From positions 14,320,948 through 14,380,947 of the forward strand of contig OU612071.1 in the NCBI GenBank assembly GCA_914767715.1: 60,000 bases of DNA, in the 5' to 3' direction. Under the pieces are notes generated by a model, which made no database searches, was not told the origin of the DNA, and was given only the letters and a program-made list of their open reading frames with translations. How positions within the stretch are numbered: position 1 is the stretch's first letter; each line of letters starts with the position of its first letter. Origin of the DNA: Membranipora membranacea (taxonomy: Eukaryota; Bryozoa; Gymnolaemata; Cheilostomatida; Membraniporidae). The position numbers and the translations under genes were made by a program. Positions 36,419 through 48,373 of this stretch are shown one piece after another.

Positions 36419-39400
36419 CTTTGGAAATGAGTGCCAATTGACATCAGACCGGAAGACATCAGAAAGAATGCAAAGAATATAAACATGATCATAAAATATT
36501 CACAATTTAGCAGTCTTGAGTAATGTCACTTCTTTTCTTAATTATACGCCATAGTTGAATCCTCTTGTCTCCAAATCAATATCCTCAGACCAATCTCAAT
36601 GTTATGATTGGAAATAACAGTAATGCTGTTTTAAGCAGCTAAGACTACAAAGCTTATCACAGCAGGTATCATATTCATGTTTATTGAGCCATGGTATGAA
36701 AAGTGCTCTTCTTATTATACACACTCACCCTTGGAATCAAAAAGAGAGAAAAGTAGAAAATGTTGTTGTTTCAAATTTCACTATGGGGTCTTTATTGCTC
36801 ACTCGCTCTACCTGCAAATTATCACACAAATTAATACAAGAAACGAATAATATGCAAGAGAATATTAAAAAGAAAAAAATTAAGATTTATTTTTTAAATG
36901 CTTTCACTTAAACTCGCAATGTGGAAAGACAATGAAAAAAGTACTAATGTCCCATATAATGTCAAAATTGAGGTACTCTGCACTGATCAAAGTAGCTGCA
37001 CAAACTATATTAAATTTAGGAAATATTCACTTTAAGAATTGGGACAACTGTTTTCTTGCTCTGTGCTCAAACAATATTCTTCAAATAAACGGGGAAACTT
37101 AGATCCTTCAGCATGGATGGATGGATGGATGGATGGATGGATGGATGGATTTTATAACTATCACTGACAGCATTATTAAAAGAAAAAAAAGAGTCGCGAA
37201 ATACAGTGTAATTGCTGGCACTTTGAATCAGCAAGAAAAAGCGAAGACACTTGGAATAAAAAATCAAATCTCTGTCTAAAAAAGTATTTCGTTTAAAATA
37301 ACAGTGATATGACGCAAATATCAAATCAATAATCATTTTATTAACTCCACATAGTTTTATGGAATATGTATAAATGTTGTATGCTGCATTTGCTTCACAA
37401 CTACAATTAAATAGAAACAAGCCTGGTCCTTGGAAAAATCTTCCTTTGCACAATTGATTTACTGCTATGCCAATTTGTGGGCGGGCAATGGTCCAGAATT
37501 CTTTTTACAGCTGTGGACAAAACCTAAAGTCTTAACCTCAACTAGAGACAAAAGATAGATCTTGTAACAGAGTTTGCTTCCAGTTTCTCCTTCATTTTCA
37601 AGATAATGCACTTTCATTCCCCAAAAAGAGCATCCTGTTTGAAAAGACAGATTTTGTTTGCTAAGCATTACAACAACATGAGTTTTGACCAATTCTGGAT
37701 TCTCAGAAAAAACAAAGATGGGAAAACTTCTGACCGTATTTCAGAATACAAACAGCTCAGAGGGGGGTTTGAGTTCACTGACTACTGTATATTTTTGGAC
37801 CTCCAGGTATGCTCCTACCTGCCTCACAACTGAGTGATGGAACCTCGCGATTTGAACTAACATTTCTTTAACCAGAAATTATTTGAAGATTTTTGGATAT
37901 ATTATATGCATGCGTAAATGATAGCACATTGTTGCCATGGAACAACAAAGTTGTATCAGAGCAGCCTTCAATTTAATTGATAAAACTCCAAGGTCAATAT
38001 CATACTGCAGTACAGGCAATTATAAATTGTGTAGCAATCTGTTTGTTTAAATCGATAATTTAAACCTAACAAGTATACAAACTTTTGAATCTGTTGCCAC
38101 CTGTTTATGTTCGACTTCATTCATAAAGGTAATATGAAATGATTATTTGTCATGTTGCATAAATGCCTTCTGACGTTGTGAAATGGTTTAAACTGATGTG
38201 ACGATATGTGAACTATACATTATTGAAGTTACCACTAGCTTGGTTAGTGGTTGTTGAGCATGAAAGATTCTGTCTGATCAGAGACAATAGCAGTAGTGAT
38301 AGCATATAAGCAAAAAGAGAGTGGTATAATTTAAGGTATACTCCTTGATAAAACCAGTAAAAGAAACTGCAAACGCACTCCATTAGTTAAATCTGTGGAA
38401 CAAGAACATAGGATGTACAGATAGTTTGGAGTTGTCTTCTTATAAACAGCACACTTAATTGACCTTGACATTTTAACCTGGAGTTGTCTTCTTATAAACA
38501 ATGTCAAACTATAGTGAAAATCTGTAGTGGAAGTATTGAGGCCGAATTTCCTCCAAAAGTTCTTGCCCATGCTGTTCTCCAGCAACTTAATGTACTTACA
38601 AAAATGTTGTATTTCTAACTAATTGGGGGTTAACCAGGAAATAGCGTATTATTCACCCCCTCCTATAGGGGAACCCCCAGCTATCTTGTTAATCATTGAG
38701 TTAAGAAAATAAATCTGCTTAAGATTTTATGAAGCAGAGTCAATGATAAGTGTTTATAAATACTAAGGCATAGAAGCTGGAAAAATTAGATAGGTTTATG
38801 GATGCGATGTTTATGGGAGTTTCTGGCAATTTCTGTAATGATAGTGTTGGTGATAACACTATGTCGGGTACTGTGTAGCACACTCAAATGAAGGGAAAAT
38901 GGATCCCAAAAGGGCAATTTTTTGTCTGCATTACACTTCATTGTGCGAGGATGTCCCAACTTAGTTGTGTCATGAGCTCAGCAATACAGTCTCAATTTCT
39001 TCTACTTTGTGACCACCTGAAAGCCTTGCTATTTATACGCTCTATGATATTGATGTTTTTCAACTTTAATTTGGCCAGGTGTAGGTTGCGAATTTGCAAA
39101 TCGAATCGCGAATAGTTTCGGTTCAACGTTTAGCCTTTTCAGACAGCGATTCAGCATGTGTAATGATTTATTAGCTTATAACCTTTAGCAAATATTTATA
39201 AAATGTCGATCGAATGCCAATTTATTTTCAACTGTGACACCAAGGTATAGTACATTGTAAACACATTGCAAAGGGTCATTATTCATACTGTATTGAGACA
39301 CCAGATGACTAACAACGGAGTGTTGATTTGTCATATGCTAACATTCATTACATTGAACCTCATCTGAGAGTTGTCTGCCCATGATGTAAGATGGTCTATG

Positions 39401-39484
39401 TCATGCTGAGATAAACTATAATGGGCAGATGCTGTGATTGGTTTGTACAACAAGGACTCGTCTGGTCTGGACCTTGGTTGCCCT
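36419..39484. other. Mostly non-coding; possible exon near 37521-37650
   Basis: One weak candidate exists on the minus strand. After a CTGTCTTTTCAAACAG acceptor an open frame begins GCSFWGMKVHYLENEG and reaches a GAG|GTTAAG donor about 100 bases later. It could be an upstream exon of the PAN-like gene, but its exit phase (0) does not match that exon's entry phase (1). A TCCA/TGGA tetranucleotide repeat lies at 37112-37150. A 21-base word (GGAGTTGTCTTCTTATAAAC) occurs twice near 38428 and 38481. Confidence 0.35.
37112..37150. repeat. (ATGG)n microsatellite
   Basis: About nine uninterrupted TGGA units. Confidence 0.95.
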
Positions 39485-39852
39485 TTAAACCACTGCTGCC
39501 ACACAGCCAAATGTGTGCTTATAGAATTCTTTGTAGCTCAAAACTAATAAAATGAGGCTGTAATCTCAGCATTGTCTCCTAATGAGCAAATAATTTGCAC
39601 AAACTGATCGTCAAAATTAGAGTATGAAATCAATTATCTACTGCATCGGGTGACGTAGTTACCATCTTACTGGTGCACACTGTACACGTCATAAGCTGGT
39701 GCCTAGATTTCATGCCCTGATTTTGAAGATCAGTTTGTGCAAATTATTTGTCCATTAGGTGACAATTATGAGATTTAAATCTCAATTAATTATCTTGGAG
39801 CTATGCAGAATTCGATGAGCACAAATTTGCATGTGTGACAGCAGTAGTTTAA
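39485..39852. mobile_element. MITE family B, copy 2, framed by family A ends
   Basis: 368 bases between TTAA sites, with ends ACCACTGCTGCCACAC and GTGTGACAGCAGTAGT and long internal inverted similarity, homologous to 9597-9963. Immediately outside lie ACCTTGGTTGCCCTTTAA (left, from 39471) and TTAAAGGGTAACCAAGGT (right, to about 39866). These are family A terminal sequences in inverted orientation, so the composite has a longer inverted repeat than either element alone. Confidence 0.85.
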
Positions 39853-40110
39853 AGGGTAACCAAGGTTTCTGGCAATGCATAAATGGGTAGTAAAGAATGT
39901 GCTAGGCAGCATCAGCTTTGTGCATGATGCAGTGCAAACCTAAAAGTAGTTGCTGAATCAAAGCTGCGTTACACTTCAGATTAGGGGAGGTTCCAACAGG
40001 CTGAATATAACAGGAACAGGAAACTACACTGTGAGGTTCTATATTAGCTGAGTTTGAGTACCTGATGAATGAAAAGTTTCAAAAGAATTATGGCTGAATA
40101 ATCATACCGT
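39853..40110. mobile_element. MITE family A, truncated inverted copy
   Basis: After the family A end, about 240 bases match the family A interior in reverse orientation (landmarks GCATCAGCTTTGTGCAT, GGGGAGGTTCCA, GCTGAATAATCAT). The match stops abruptly near 40108, and the other terminus is absent. Confidence 0.8.
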
Positions 40111-41196
40111 ATCCTGATTGTTAATTATCCAAGTAGAGAAAACGTCCATAGCATAGAGCCATATATCAAAGTCGAGTAAAGTAGAGTAAAAATGAAGGCC
40201 AGCACACTATAAATGATATAAACATTATCCATATTTATTCCATTTCAATTTTATAATTATGCTCGAAAATTCTGCATTCTATCAGGGTAACAAAATAACC
40301 ATTACAAATGCAATAATACAAATAATAGTTCGCAATGAACAATGCAAATTGCAATGTACTGGTCAATGAACATAAGCAAACTCAAACATAATTATACCAA
40401 GATTAAATGGCGGCAATCGCTTCGCCATTCAAACTATGTTATTCAATCAATTAGTCCATTTACTGTGATGTAATAGTTACTTACATAATCAGTACACGAG
40501 CGTTGTTAATAGAAAGATACGATGGATGCATCACGATAGTGAAGGCACAAAACAATATTCCATAAGTCTTCCAATGCATATATCACGTTATGTCTCAGAA
40601 AAATGCTCACAAAAAGATGTCCATTAGTTCTCACACCAGATACCAAATGAAAAGTGTTTAGGTATATAAATTTTATGACAGGGCAGATAATTAGAGTATT
40701 ATACTTCCAATACAGTTTTCTCCATGGGAAAGCGTTCTAAGAATTGTAGAATGTTTTCTCATTGTCCGACTGATGTTAAATGGATGATAAAATTATGATC
40801 TCTCTTTAGCAGCCAAAGGAGCACTGAAAAATATATTTACATTCATAAAATCCTTATTTGTAATGGAATAACTCTTGTTCTGCTAAAATATACATTCAAA
40901 ATATGAGTTGTCCATCTCCAGCAAGAAATAGGACAACAAACATCATTGCTTGTGAACTGAAAAATTGTGATTATGTGAGCTGTTGTGTGCTCCTACCTCT
41001 TGGTTATTGTTTCAGCTATACAGATACTCAAAAATCACGCATGTGAAATAATTATGACCTTGAACTTTAGCTTGATACTTTCTATCTAACCATATCTACA
41101 CTTTCACTACAATATCCGGTTTCGTTGTAATAAAAGTGTAAAGAGTACAGTAAAAAGTTAAGTTCAGTGATAAAGGCATTCCAACCGTAGCACACT
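40111..41196. other. No gene seen
   Basis: AT-rich spacer; no supportable feature. Confidence 0.4.
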
Positions 41197-41702
41197 TGTC
41201 ATGTCATGTCATGTCATGTCATGTCATGTCATGTCATGTCATGTCATGTCATGTCATGTCATGTCATGTCATGTCATGTCATGTCATGTCATGTCATGTC
41301 ATGTCATGTCATGTCATGTCATGTCATGTCATGTCATGTCATGTCATGTCATGTCATGTCATGTCATGTCATGTCATGTCATGTCATGTCATGTCATGTC
41401 ATGTCATGTCATGTCATGTCATGTCATGTCATGTCATGTCATGTCATGTCATGTCATGTCATGTCATGTCATGTCATGTCATGTCATGTCATGTCATGTC
41501 ATGTCATGTCATGTCATGACATGTCATGTCATGTCATGTCATGTCATGTCATGTCATGTCATGTCATGTCATGTCATGTCATGTCATGTCATGTGATGTG
41601 ATGTGATGAGATGTGATGCGATGCGATGCGGTGCGGTGCGGTGCCGTGCCGTGCCATTTCATGTCATGTCATGTCATGTCATGTCATGTCATGTTATGTC
41701 AT
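41197..41702. repeat. (ATGTC)n pentanucleotide array with variant ladder
   Basis: About 80 near-perfect ATGTC units (41197-41590) with one substitution at about 41519. Variant units then follow in order: ATGTG, ATGCG, GTGCG, GTGCC and ATTTC, ending in a few more ATGTC units to 41702. Because 5 and 3 are coprime and no stop arises, all three plus frames stay open and read the same MSCHV repeat. That openness is an artefact of the repeat, not a gene. Confidence 0.97.
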
Positions 41703-42229
41703 ACAATTCCCCAGTTTGATAAGCAAGTGCATATCAGCATACTCTTGTGAGGGCAAAGTTAAAGTGAACTCTGTGATTTGCAATCAAAAATTGAACCATT
41801 AGACTCCATTATCAGTACCAAGGTACTTACATCCACAATCATTCACATAATGATCAATGGGTACTATTCATAGATTGTTATGTTTACTTCTCATGTTGTC
41901 TCCTGTAAATGCGACATTTTTTGTGAAGGTGAGTGCCTTTGCTGTTTCTATTTGAGTAATTATCACCGGTATGACGGTTTTCTTGTCTTATAATGGAAAG
42001 GCTGTTCAATAGGTTATTTATTAGTACTCTTGGATGTCAAAATATTGTTGTTGAAATCGGCAAATCATCATTACTATTCTAAGAATGCTAATAACCAATT
42101 TCACAAAGAGCTCGTCGAGGGTTGAACATAAGAGTTAGTATGATAAACTTAGTTAACACATATCTGACATGTGGTGTGCATGTAAAATAAGATAACATTT
42201 TATAGAAATAGGTATATATGTACAAAGTT

Positions 42230-42277
<48 letters not shown>

Positions 42278-42606
42278 GTATATATATACCTTTATGTATA
42301 TATATCAGAAATCAGGCAGTAAAAAATTGTCCATTATAGGAAAAGTAACTGTGAGTCATCTAAAAAGAAAACAATACATCACTTTGACTATATTCCAATA
42401 TGACTATCCTATAATAGAATAGCCGTACTTTGTTGTTATTTGCACCTTTTCTGAGCCATTGTTTTCTGCAGAAATGATATAGAGCTATAATTGTTAATGG
42501 CTTTACTGACTATCATATGTGATATTAATTGCATCGTTGGGATCATTTCAGTCAAGGTCATTCTCCAGTATTCATCAGGATCTTGATTTCACTTCTTGCT
42601 ACTTGC
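41703..42606. other. Non-coding, with TA microsatellite
   Basis: A (TA)n tract runs from about 42230 to 42305 and includes the palindrome AAAGGTATATATATACCTTT. Nothing else is recognised. Confidence 0.5.
42230..42305. repeat. (TA)n microsatellite
   Basis: Interrupted TA tract of about 75 bases ending in a small palindrome. Confidence 0.95.
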
Positions 42607-43936
42607 TTATGATCTCCTTAACATAAAAAATTCTATACCTGCAAAAAAATGTTTTGTCATAATTTTAAAATCATGTGCTTACAAAAAAGAATATTAAAGC
42701 ATCAGAATTTTCAATCCCGAATTGGAAATTTAAAATTGAGTGAAGCTTACAATTATGATTGCAATCATGATAGCTAGGAATTATAGATAATAACAATGTG
42801 CTACTAAGGTAAGAGCGGCTTCAATTCAAGGTATAATTATAAAAGTTGATTGAACCCATCTACTGCAACACTTACCGTCACCTTTTGAAATTTTGTCACA
42901 GCAGTATTGGCCGGACTGTCTGATTCTCATGATGAAACACCGCAATCTTCTTCTTCTACTTCTTGATGATCGGGATCCGCATTGTCCAGCACTTTCACAC
43001 TTTCCATCCTCGTTGGTAAGACTGACCTTTTTACCCACAGGACAAACAGCACAACATCTGAAAATATATAAATTGACACAATTTCATTCGATCTTGTTCA
43101 TTGGGTGCAATAAGCACAAATATAAAGTCATGCCTTTATTTTAGAACTTAATGATAACTTGAGTAGAACCAAGTAGAATAACTGTGTATATACAATCTTA
43201 TGTGAGGGAGAAAAAATAGGGATTGGATAAATATTCCGTTGAAGATTAATGATTTTGAATTCTGCAACTGGAGGGACTCTTCTAAATCCTGAGCCCTGCT
43301 GTCACTTTATTAGATGTAAAACAATGAAAGAAAGGTAAATGACCTTTGCACTTCATTATGTATGTTGTTGGGTTAGCCAATTAGGACCACATACAAGACT
43401 TTGAAGGGAATTTATAGATGTTAGTCTATATGGACTGTGCTCTATAGCATACTCGCAGATCAGGAGGGGGGCTCCAAATCAAGTAGGACCAACTTCATAA
43501 TATATAACAATTTCAATTTGATCCTTTTGTTTACCCACCTGAAACAGCCATCCGAGCTTCTTACTGTCCTACATCTTGAACTTTGCAGAAACAATCCATA
43601 ATATCCACAACCAGTTTTTTCTTTGTTCATGAGATTGGCAGTCATTTACTTCAATTGCAACTCCAATACTTTTGTCTTGTCCTGAGAACAATGAAAATGT
43701 GAGGACTTATCAGAATGAGATCACTTTTTATTTTTTTTGATATTTTGAATAATGGCAACATTTCAGGCAATTCATTATCTTATTCGATTATTGTTTGTCC
43801 AACGTAATATTTTATTCATAAAAATGTGCAACATATTTTAGTAAATAGTAATAATTCAGTGACTCCTCTCGGATTTCTTACCTCGAACTACCAATACAGT
43901 ACAGCTGAACAAAAGTGCGACAATAACACCCTTCAT
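42607..43936 (-). CDS. Small secreted 12-cysteine protein, one-base frameshift
   Basis: Four minus-strand exons: 43936-43882, 43681-43539, 43057-42876 and 42638-42607. Exon 1 starts at an ATG and encodes a signal peptide (MKGVIVALLFSCTVLVVR), then a GTAAGA donor in phase 1. Exon 2 opens in phase 1 after TTCTCAG and encodes DKSIGVAIEVNDC. It changes frame at an A6 run (43620-43615), after which the reading continues with GCGYYGLFLQSS and ends at TTTCAG|GTGGGT in phase 2. Exon 3 enters in phase 2 with CCAVCPVGKK, has an arginine cluster (SRSSRSRRRRLRC) and ends QYCCDK before GTAAGT. Exon 4 adds about ten residues and a stop. All other phases agree, so one extra A is the only fault: an assembly error, an allele, or a young pseudogene. 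Twelve cysteines in about 118 mature residues imply six disulfides. The RRRR could be a furin-type cleavage site. I do not recognise the family. Confidence 0.55.
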
Positions 43937-45649
43937 CCTGGAATAAATCATCATAACAATTAAATAATAGTCAATAATTAATAATTGATTAATCATCATA
44001 ATTAAAGAGTCAATGAAGCCGTCAGCAAAGTTTTCAAAGGCACCTTCATAAGTAAAGTTTGGGATTTCCATTTTAGCACAATTAATGTATGACACAACAA
44101 ACAGTGGGAATACAGTAGCATTTTTCATTCAAGTTCCCAGGATACAATTTTTCACAGTACATTTAGTGTGCTTGCAGACATCCTCTTTAACAATTGGCAC
44201 AGTCAACTTATTCAAGACTGCTGAAAGACTAAAGCAAGATATAGTCTGGCAGCTAGTTCTGCGGTAGTTATTAAATAGTTCCAAACCTAAGAAGATTCAT
44301 AGCACATCTAGCAAACAATGATGTATTGCCTTATATTTGTAATGAGCTACCACTTTTAATGATTTGGTAGTTAAATAGTATTATGGTCTTGATCGTTGGT
44401 TTGTTTGCCATAATATGGCCAGGCGTAGTTTAATGGTACAACACTAAAAAATGATACTGCTCTTTTACAAATTGAGTTAAGGTCAGCATAAACAACTCCA
44501 ACTAAGCTCTCTCCATTATTGTCAAAATAGAGAAAATAATAATAAAGATGTACACTGGTATTCGAAAATCTCACCTGCTATAAAGATTTGACTTTGAACT
44601 GAATGAGCACAGATTGCCTCCACAACCAAAAATGATAGCATGAGTGCGGTATTGTATGTTTTATATTTGTAAAGTACCATAAATCAATTTGATCGTTAAA
44701 AGCGCTAGGAAATTTTCAGGCTCAAAGTACAAACATCTAAAACATCTCATAAATGCTTAGACATGCCCACTGGTATAAAACCATTAATAAGCCATGAAAG
44801 AGCTGATTATTGGCATATATCAGTAAACACGCCCAATAAATTTGTTTCACATTGTTATTGGACTGAGTGCCTGCAAAATAGGCGCCGAATATGGCGGGCA
44901 TGCACTTAAGGCACCTTTACTTTTCAGTCTTCAGACAAAGACAGAACAAAGACTGAAAATAGCTCAGGCTCGGCTAGTTATGTGATTAGGTTGTCCTATC
45001 AATATCTTATGCCAAAGATGTCACTATACCATGCAATACTCTACCAGGTAAGGCCGAGTAAGACCAGTTCAAATTTGGGTAGGTCAGACTAGGCCAGGTC
45101 AGGCTAGTTTTAACATGTACATACTGCATCACTGAGATATAAAATTGTATTAGCTGATATGTTATAGAAGATGTGAGAGATTATGGCACACTTGTGTTGA
45201 GGCGATAGATAAGCTTCCTTCGGCTATCCACAAATGATTACCTACTTGTCACTTACTTTAGCAGTCAGAGCCACCTTTATATCGTAAAAAGCAACACCCA
45301 AACCATAATGAAACCATGGTGGAAATAAGAATTTGCTAGCAGCGGGTCTTTGAACTTGTTGCTCGTTTAGAATAGTTATTGATATTCACTGACGCACAAG
45401 ATAAGGATGATTTATGTGAGGAGATGATTTATGAGAGCGAATTCTCTGCATAATAGTGTTATAGTGTAATTGTGTAATAGAGTTGGATATAGGATTGTTT
45501 TTCTTTTTGATTAGTCAAAGAGGAATGCTAAAACACTTTATTTCACTTTACTTTCTTCATCACATTGCGGATAGCTGCAATTGATAGGCAGAGTATTCTT
45601 GCTCATGTTACCCGCTTTAGCTGAGGTCAAGAACCTGTTCAGCCAGTCT
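43937..45649. other. No gene seen
   Basis: AT-rich DNA upstream of the cysteine-rich gene. A pyrimidine tract and CCAG directly precede its ATG, so a 5'UTR intron is possible. Short minus-strand frames at 43940-44574 have no family features. Confidence 0.45.
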
Positions 45650-46632
45650 ATGTTCCTATAGAGTAAACGAAGCGTCACATCCTATTAATCACAATTAAGG
45701 TTTTCACTCTTCGAAAGCTAGAAAATATTTTTTCCTCTGCCCTTATAAAAATATGCCATTCCTCCACCTTTTTCTTTAATTTCACCCCTCAATATAGAAA
45801 ATCAGTTGGGGAAAACTTTTTGCCAATCAGATAATGATTCTGATTTTTACAGTCCCCAGCATCAATTTTCCGTAAACAAATTTTTGATATACGCTGTGAA
45901 GTTTATAAATTTAAATGGGACATTAAATCTGCCATTCCTCCATCAAAGGCACAATTCTAAATTTTTGGCTACTTTATCCCAGTTGTGGTATTCGTCTCAC
46001 TAAATTGCCTGTAAACAAGACTATGGTTTTTTGCAAATTCATCAAATTGCAGGCTTTTAAGGCATGACTCTTGAGCTAAAGATACATTGGAGCATATTGT
46101 GCCTACGCACTATAGCCTAAATCTAGATTCTAAATCTAGTGAGAATATCTTTGATCTCATACCTTTTGTAGCAAAACAAATACCAAACAAAGATGTTTTG
46201 CTAAGTAGAAATGTGTTTGGCTGGCTCTCAAAGCATAATTATAAGTTTTATGAGACAATAAATATAATTCTGCCAACCCTTATCAAAGGTACTTCTAAAT
46301 TTTCTGTTACTTTATTCTAGTTGTGGTATTCAAATGTTGTCTTATAACTTTGGCATGAGTTTTGAGAATTTTGGCATATTTTCAGCCTTAGGAAATGATT
46401 TTTTCAGTGTCAACATTCCCTATAAAGTCCCTTGCATTACATATTTTTCTATCAAAATGTAAAGCCAAAATTTTATCGGATGAAGATTTGGAGTGAAAAA
46501 CCAACCGATAGATTTTGTGTTGTAAATATTCCTGGTAATAATGCTCTAAACAAAATTACTAAGATAACAATTTGTCATGTAACGTATCTATGGTTTAAGT
46601 TTTAATTTATATTTCCACCTCAGGGGATTATG
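45650..46632. repeat. Tandem duplication, copy 1, module A
   Basis: About 1 kb that recurs at about 49345-50423. Landmarks are CACATCCTATTAATCACAAT, GGGGAAAACTTTTTGCCAAT and the end CCTCAGGGGATTATG. It has an internal repeat of about 345 bases (TCTGCCAnnCnTCATCAAAGG near 45930 and 46275). No recognisable protein; probably the 5' or non-coding part of the LINE unit. Confidence 0.85.
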
Positions 46633-46990
46633 CAATGCACTGATATCTATCATGTTTGGACTATAGCCTATTTCTTGTTAGTCTCACATATATTATCATA
46701 CAAGAACTTATTTTCATCCTTCAATCCATCAGCTCAGATCAAGCTCCCTCATCTCACCCCAATATGATCCGAGGCCTGACAAAAAGACTGATCTGCAGGG
46801 TTTTTTGGTTGTCACCATGTTCTAGCTTCAGGCCTTCAGGTATCATTGAACTCCATATCTGGAATAGCATTAGTTGGCTTTTCTTTAGCAATCAAAGTAC
46901 TTGCAAAACAGAGCTGGTCTCCTTTCAGTTTTGTTAGCAAGCCAATTTTCCAGTCGCTCTCTCGATTAGAAACAGCCAAAATTGCAACCA

Positions 46991-47043
46991 AGAGCCTAGT
47001 AGGTAACGCTCACTCAGTGAGCGGGTAATACCTGCTAGGCTCT
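46991..47043. repeat. 53-base compound hairpin
   Basis: Outer arms AGAGCCTAGTAGGTA and TACCTGCTAGGCTCT pair with one mismatch. Between them is a second palindrome, CGCTCACTCAGTGAGCG. It lies just beyond the 3' side of the minus-strand three-exon frame. Confidence 0.85.
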
Positions 47044-47246
47044 CGCTTTCAAATTACACAGCCATTGATGGAACTAGATACATTCGGAGTGAGTGATTCG
47101 GTAGCGATTTTGTATAATTGAAAGACCAAGTGTGTGATAATTTTGGCGATGTGATAGTGATAACTTGTTTTAATAAAGCTTCCCTCATTCTAAGTGAGAA
47201 ACCCTCCACTGCAGGCAATATTATTCATGCTAGTAGGGACTGCCAA

Positions 47247-48373
47247 TCATATCAATGGCAGATGACTTCCTGGCTGAGGTTTCCCACTGTAGAATGGTCT
47301 GTCATTGTTTTTGCTGTCACAAGAAGAATAGTTCAGTTTACTGTGTGTGATTAATGGTTTGGATTACATCAGACCTTTTGTTAACATGATAAACGATCAT
47401 GGTTCATGTTCAAAGCTAATGTCTTTGCACCAGCTTAGCAGAATCATTGTAGGACTGCGTATAACTACCGCAACCCATCTACTACTGAGCTGTGGTCAGC
47501 TACTTTTTGTACAGAACCTGATTTCAAGTTCCAAGTGCTTCAAATTAGATACACAAGATATACTCACCAACACTCAATATCAACCAACATCATGGTAAAA
47601 CTTTTGGATTTAATGTGGTTTTTTGCTTGTTTTGTGGCGGTTTTGAAAACTGTGGAGGAAATGATTGAAGCCTTTTTTGGCAAACGTAAATTTTGATAGG
47701 CAATGGCTTCCAAGTAAAACTGCATTTGGGTGAATGATCTAATTGAATATTTGGCAACTGGATGAAGATATATGTGACCCCATCCAATATCACAAACTAA
47801 TTCATTTTCTCTGTCTGCAAGCAAAAAATTGCGATCAAACACTATAGTTTTGCCTCAACATCGCAGCAATTATGCCCATTAAATGTGTTGGTTGAGAATA
47901 TCAAAGGATCGTCAAATCATTGTGATTGATCTTTCATCTAATTCCAATGCTATGCTATATTTATTCGAAAATCAAAACATCCTATATTTTTCAACTCCGA
48001 CATACAAGCTTTTTGTGATGCTTACTTACATGAACAAATAATAGAATGCGATTGAACTATTGGTTATACAACCTTGCTTTTCGCGAAATTTACTCCATGC
48101 CATCGGGGTAAAAGCAGTAGATTTATGATCAAAAGCTTCAGTTTTTTGCCTCATCAACATCGGCAATTCTTTGTCTAGGTTTAGACCATAAAAATTTTGA
48201 ATATTTTCAAACATCAAATCATCTACAGATGCACACATTTTAATAGGCGGATGGGCAACTGTGATATCAGTTTGCAGCTTTTGCGTTGGGTTCCATCCAC
48301 AGATATTACAGTGGATACCCACTGACAGCTCAAACCAAGTGAAGATCCAAAGGCAGATGGCAAAGGCTTCAAT
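47247..48373 (-). CDS. Possible three-exon gene, unknown product
   Basis: Exon 1 (48373-48030) begins after TTCTGACAG. It encodes a hydrophobic stretch (AFAICLWIFTWFELSVG), then HCNICGWNP and NFYGLNLDKELP, and ends at CAT|GTAAGTAAG. Exon 2 (47814-47568) follows a strong TTTTTTGCTTGCAG acceptor, reads ENELVCDIGWGHIYLHP and ends TGTTG|GTGAGT. Exon 3 (47313-47247) follows TTCTTCTTGTGACAG, reads KNNDRPFYSGKPQPG and stops. The exon 2-3 phases agree. The exon 1 donor (phase 2) does not match exon 2 entry (phase 1), unless a weaker donor, CAAG|GTTGTA, is used. The start codon must be in an upstream exon. The early CxxC after a hydrophobic leader recalls Ly6-like proteins, but the remaining cysteine pattern is not there. 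No function is proposed; it could be a pseudogene. Confidence 0.35.

Noticed and set aside
37112-37150. HPSI repeat protein on the minus strand
   Set aside because: Product of the ATGG microsatellite.
41196-41601. Three overlapping 107-131 codon open frames
   Set aside because: They are the pentanucleotide repeat read in three frames; no start context, splice sites or non-repetitive coding sequence.
43856-44128. 90-codon minus-strand frame containing the signal peptide of the cysteine-rich gene
   Set aside because: Only the last part from the ATG at 43936 is credible; the upstream part has no start context, and the frame runs past a strong GTAAGA donor.
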